DNA from: JADFNO01 sp965369945
GTDB lineage: Bacteria; Planctomycetota; Phycisphaerae; Phycisphaerales; SM1A02
Assembly (NCBI GenBank): GCA_965369945.1
Contig: CBDUST010000208.1
Coordinates: forward strand, 1 to 8,196
Length of the DNA stretch: 8,196 nt
Direction of reading: 5' to 3'
In this document: positions 6,647 through 8,196 of the stretch, piece after piece
Layout of the letters: each line of letters starts with the position of its first letter
Position numbering within the stretch: position 1 is the stretch's first letter
Position numbers and translations under genes: made by a program
Notes under the pieces: generated by a model
Told to the model about the DNA's origin: nothing
The model's input: only the letters and a program-made list of their open reading frames with translations
Database searches by the model: none

Positions 6647-8196
6647 ATGCCAACGGCGTATCAAGTAACTGCAATCTGCGGATCGTTTTTGTTCGCCGCC
6701 GGAGTATTTGCCGGCGACTGGGTTCAATTTTCGAATCAAACAGGGGCGCGACTCGTTTCCGATCCTTCACTGGGGGCCAGCGATACCGAGGAGAAGGACT
6801 ACGCCTGGGGCGACGTCGACCTGGACGGCGACATCGACCTTGTTGTCGTTCGTAAAGAGATCGGCTCCACGCCCGGCCGGCGCCGCAACGTCCTGTTCAT
6901 GAACGAGAATGGCGTGCTCACGGATCGCACCGACGATTACGCAACCGCTGCCGACGACGGTGGGAACGGCTTCCTTGACCTGACCAACGACCGTGATGTG
7001 GCCTTGGTCGATGTCGACGGCGACGGGTGGCTGGACATCGTTACGGTGACGACCTACGGCCAGGGTCTGCCCAAGACCATCTCCCATCCACGGGTTTATC
7101 TCAACTTGCAGGAGGAAGCTGGCGTTTGGCAGGGCTTCGAATATCAGGAGGCGCGATTTCCCCAGTTGGTCATGACCCCGAGTTTCTGTGGCGTCGGGGT
7201 CGGCGACGTCACCGGCGATGGTGCTCCGGACCTCTTCTTTAACGATTACCTGAATAACCTTGAGAATCGGCTACTGATCAATACCGGAAGCGGCTTCTTC
7301 ACCGACCAGACGGACGCGCGTTTCGCCGGCAACGGCGCCTTTCTCGACGCCATATTCTCAGTGCATGCCGAGATTAAAGACCTGAACCATGATGGGTACA
7401 ACGACATCCTCAATGCCCTTGCCCTCGGTCCCTATGAAGTCGTCATCGCCTACAACGATCCCGACCTGGAAGGGTTTTTCACCGCAGCCAATACCGATAC
7501 CGTTATTGAGGCCTCCGTCTATTTCGTCGCCACCGGTGATCTGAACAACGATGGGCTCCTGGACATCGTGGAGGCTGAAGACGGCAATGATCGGTATTTC
7601 CTCAATCAGGGCAACGGCGGAGACGGGCAGGTCAATTGGCTCCCAAAATTCCTTCCCGACGACGGCCAGGGGTTCGACAACAACACCGTGATCGCTGACC
7701 TGGACAACGACGGCTTCAAGGACATTCTCATCGCTGACGTCGATGTCGATCTGCCGAACTGCTCCGGCGGCCGGCTCGATGTCTACCGCAATCTCGCCAA
7801 CGTGCCGAACGTGAGTTTCGATGAGGACCTCGGCAATCTGCCGAGCAACATAAGTGGTCCGTTGGGAGGAACCCATGACGTGGCTGTTTTCGATATCGAC
7901 GGCGACTGCTGGCCGGACCTGGTCATCGGGAACTGCGACGGGACGACCGTGTGGATCAACCAAGGCGAAGGCAACATCTGCGATGAGACAAATACAACTC
8001 CGCCCGACGACTTCAATGCTTTCCGTGGATTCTATAATTCCGGAGATCTCGACGACCTTCTGGAATCGGATGATAGCGATCTGTGTTACGACCTAGGCAT
8101 CACAATCTTCCCATCCGAAGCTCCGATCACGTTGGATTTCTTCGGAACGTTGCCAAACGATTCTCCAGCTTCGCTCGACGTGACGATCGAATCGTC
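6647..8196 (+). CDS. Secreted FG-GAP/VCBS seven-motif propeller protein, 3' end beyond the right edge
   Basis: 516 complete codons are visible with no stop. Residues 1-22 are an export signal with likely cleavage after Val-Phe-Ala; it has no Lys or Arg before the hydrophobic core, which is unusual. Seven Asp-rich calcium-loop motifs follow: GDVDLDGDIDLV (55), VDVDGDGWLDIV (121), GDVTGDGAPDLF (186), KDLNHDGYNDIL (244), GDLNNDGLLDIV (297), ADLDNDGFKDIL (350) and FDIDGDCWPDLV (415). Seven fits one closed seven-bladed propeller. From about residue 457 a different region begins (FRGFYNSGDLDDLLESDDSD, then short beta-like stretches), cut by the edge. It looks like a C-terminal domain I have the impression of seeing in other Phycisphaerae surface proteins, but I cannot name it. 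The gene follows the diheme gene by 115 bases on the same strand, so cotranscription is possible. The function is unknown; adhesion or extracellular binding is the usual guess. Confidence 0.85.
   Translation, partial: MPTAYQVTAICGSFLFAAGVFAGDWVQFSNQTGARLVSDPSLGASDTEEKDYAWGDVDLDGDIDLVVVRKEIGSTPGRRRNVLFMNENGVLTDRTDDYATAADDGGNGFLDLTNDRDVALVDVDGDGWLDIVTVTTYGQGLPKTISHPRVYLNLQEEAGVWQGFEYQEARFPQLVMTPSFCGVGVGDVTGDGAPDLFFNDYLNNLENRLLINTGSGFFTDQTDARFAGNGAFLDAIFSVHAEIKDLNHDGYNDILNALALGPYEVVIAYNDPDLEGFFTAANTDTVIEASVYFVATGDLNNDGLLDIVEAEDGNDRYFLNQGNGGDGQVNWLPKFLPDDGQGFDNNTVIADLDNDGFKDILIADVDVDLPNCSGGRLDVYRNLANVPNVSFDEDLGNLPSNISGPLGGTHDVAVFDIDGDCWPDLVIGNCDGTTVWINQGEGNICDETNTTPPDDFNAFRGFYNSGDLDDLLESDDSDLCYDLGITIFPSEAPITLDFFGTLPNDSPASLDVTIES
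8021..8196 (+). other. Start of an unnamed C-terminal domain in the FG-GAP protein
   Basis: Residues about 459-516 lack the DxDxDG pattern of the propeller. They have a GDLDDLLESDDSD phrase followed by alternating hydrophobic residues (GITIF, ITLDFFG, SLDVTIE) typical of a beta sandwich. The domain is incomplete at the edge. Confidence 0.45.

Noticed and set aside
7358..7963. 201-codon minus-strand frame opposite the FG-GAP gene
   Set aside because: Mirror of the repeated GAC/GTC-rich calcium-loop codons; no ribosome site and no recognisable family.

Overview
The window looks like part of a planctomycete genome, most likely of the Phycisphaerae type. This is an inference from protein style, not from a marker gene. 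The supporting traits are a diheme c-type cytochrome with a C-terminal dockerin-like tail ending in Trp-Gly-Pro-Cys, two secreted FG-GAP/VCBS propeller proteins, an S9-type propeller with long Asp/Glu/Lys-rich linkers, moderately high GC, and frequent GTG starts. All five proteins appear to be exported. I found no tRNA, rRNA, CRISPR array, insertion sequence, phage gene or attachment site.

Left part, minus strand, read right to left. A TPR lipoprotein-like gene (4356 to 3499) is followed by a CRTAC1-type protein with an ASPIC/UnbV domain (3502 to 1823). The two overlap by the ATGA arrangement, so they are almost certainly one transcriptional and translational unit. After 156 bases comes a large gene (GTG at 1666, running off the left edge) for a probable S9-family peptidase. 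Only its signal peptide and N-terminal propeller half are visible. This propeller carries a separate small beta-rich domain between its first and later blades.

Middle (4357 to 4671). A 315-base divergent intergenic region probably holds the promoters for both sides. I could not identify a convincing promoter pair.

Right part, plus strand. A diheme oxidoreductase of the DUF1111 family (4672 to 6531) has two CxxCH haem sites and then four dockerin/EF-hand-like calcium loops. After 115 bases with a small GC-rich hairpin there is a secreted FG-GAP/VCBS protein (6647, running off the right edge). It has seven Asp-rich motifs and the start of an extra C-terminal beta-rich domain.

The recurring theme is exported, Asp-rich, probably calcium-binding proteins: two seven-motif propellers, one dockerin-tailed cytochrome, and one peptidase with polyacidic linkers. 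The two large edge genes have no stop codon inside the window, so a caller that needs both ends would miss them and could report shadow frames instead. I see no clear new defence or mobile system. The most unusual items are the domain nested in the S9 propeller and the calcium-loop tail on the diheme oxidoreductase.
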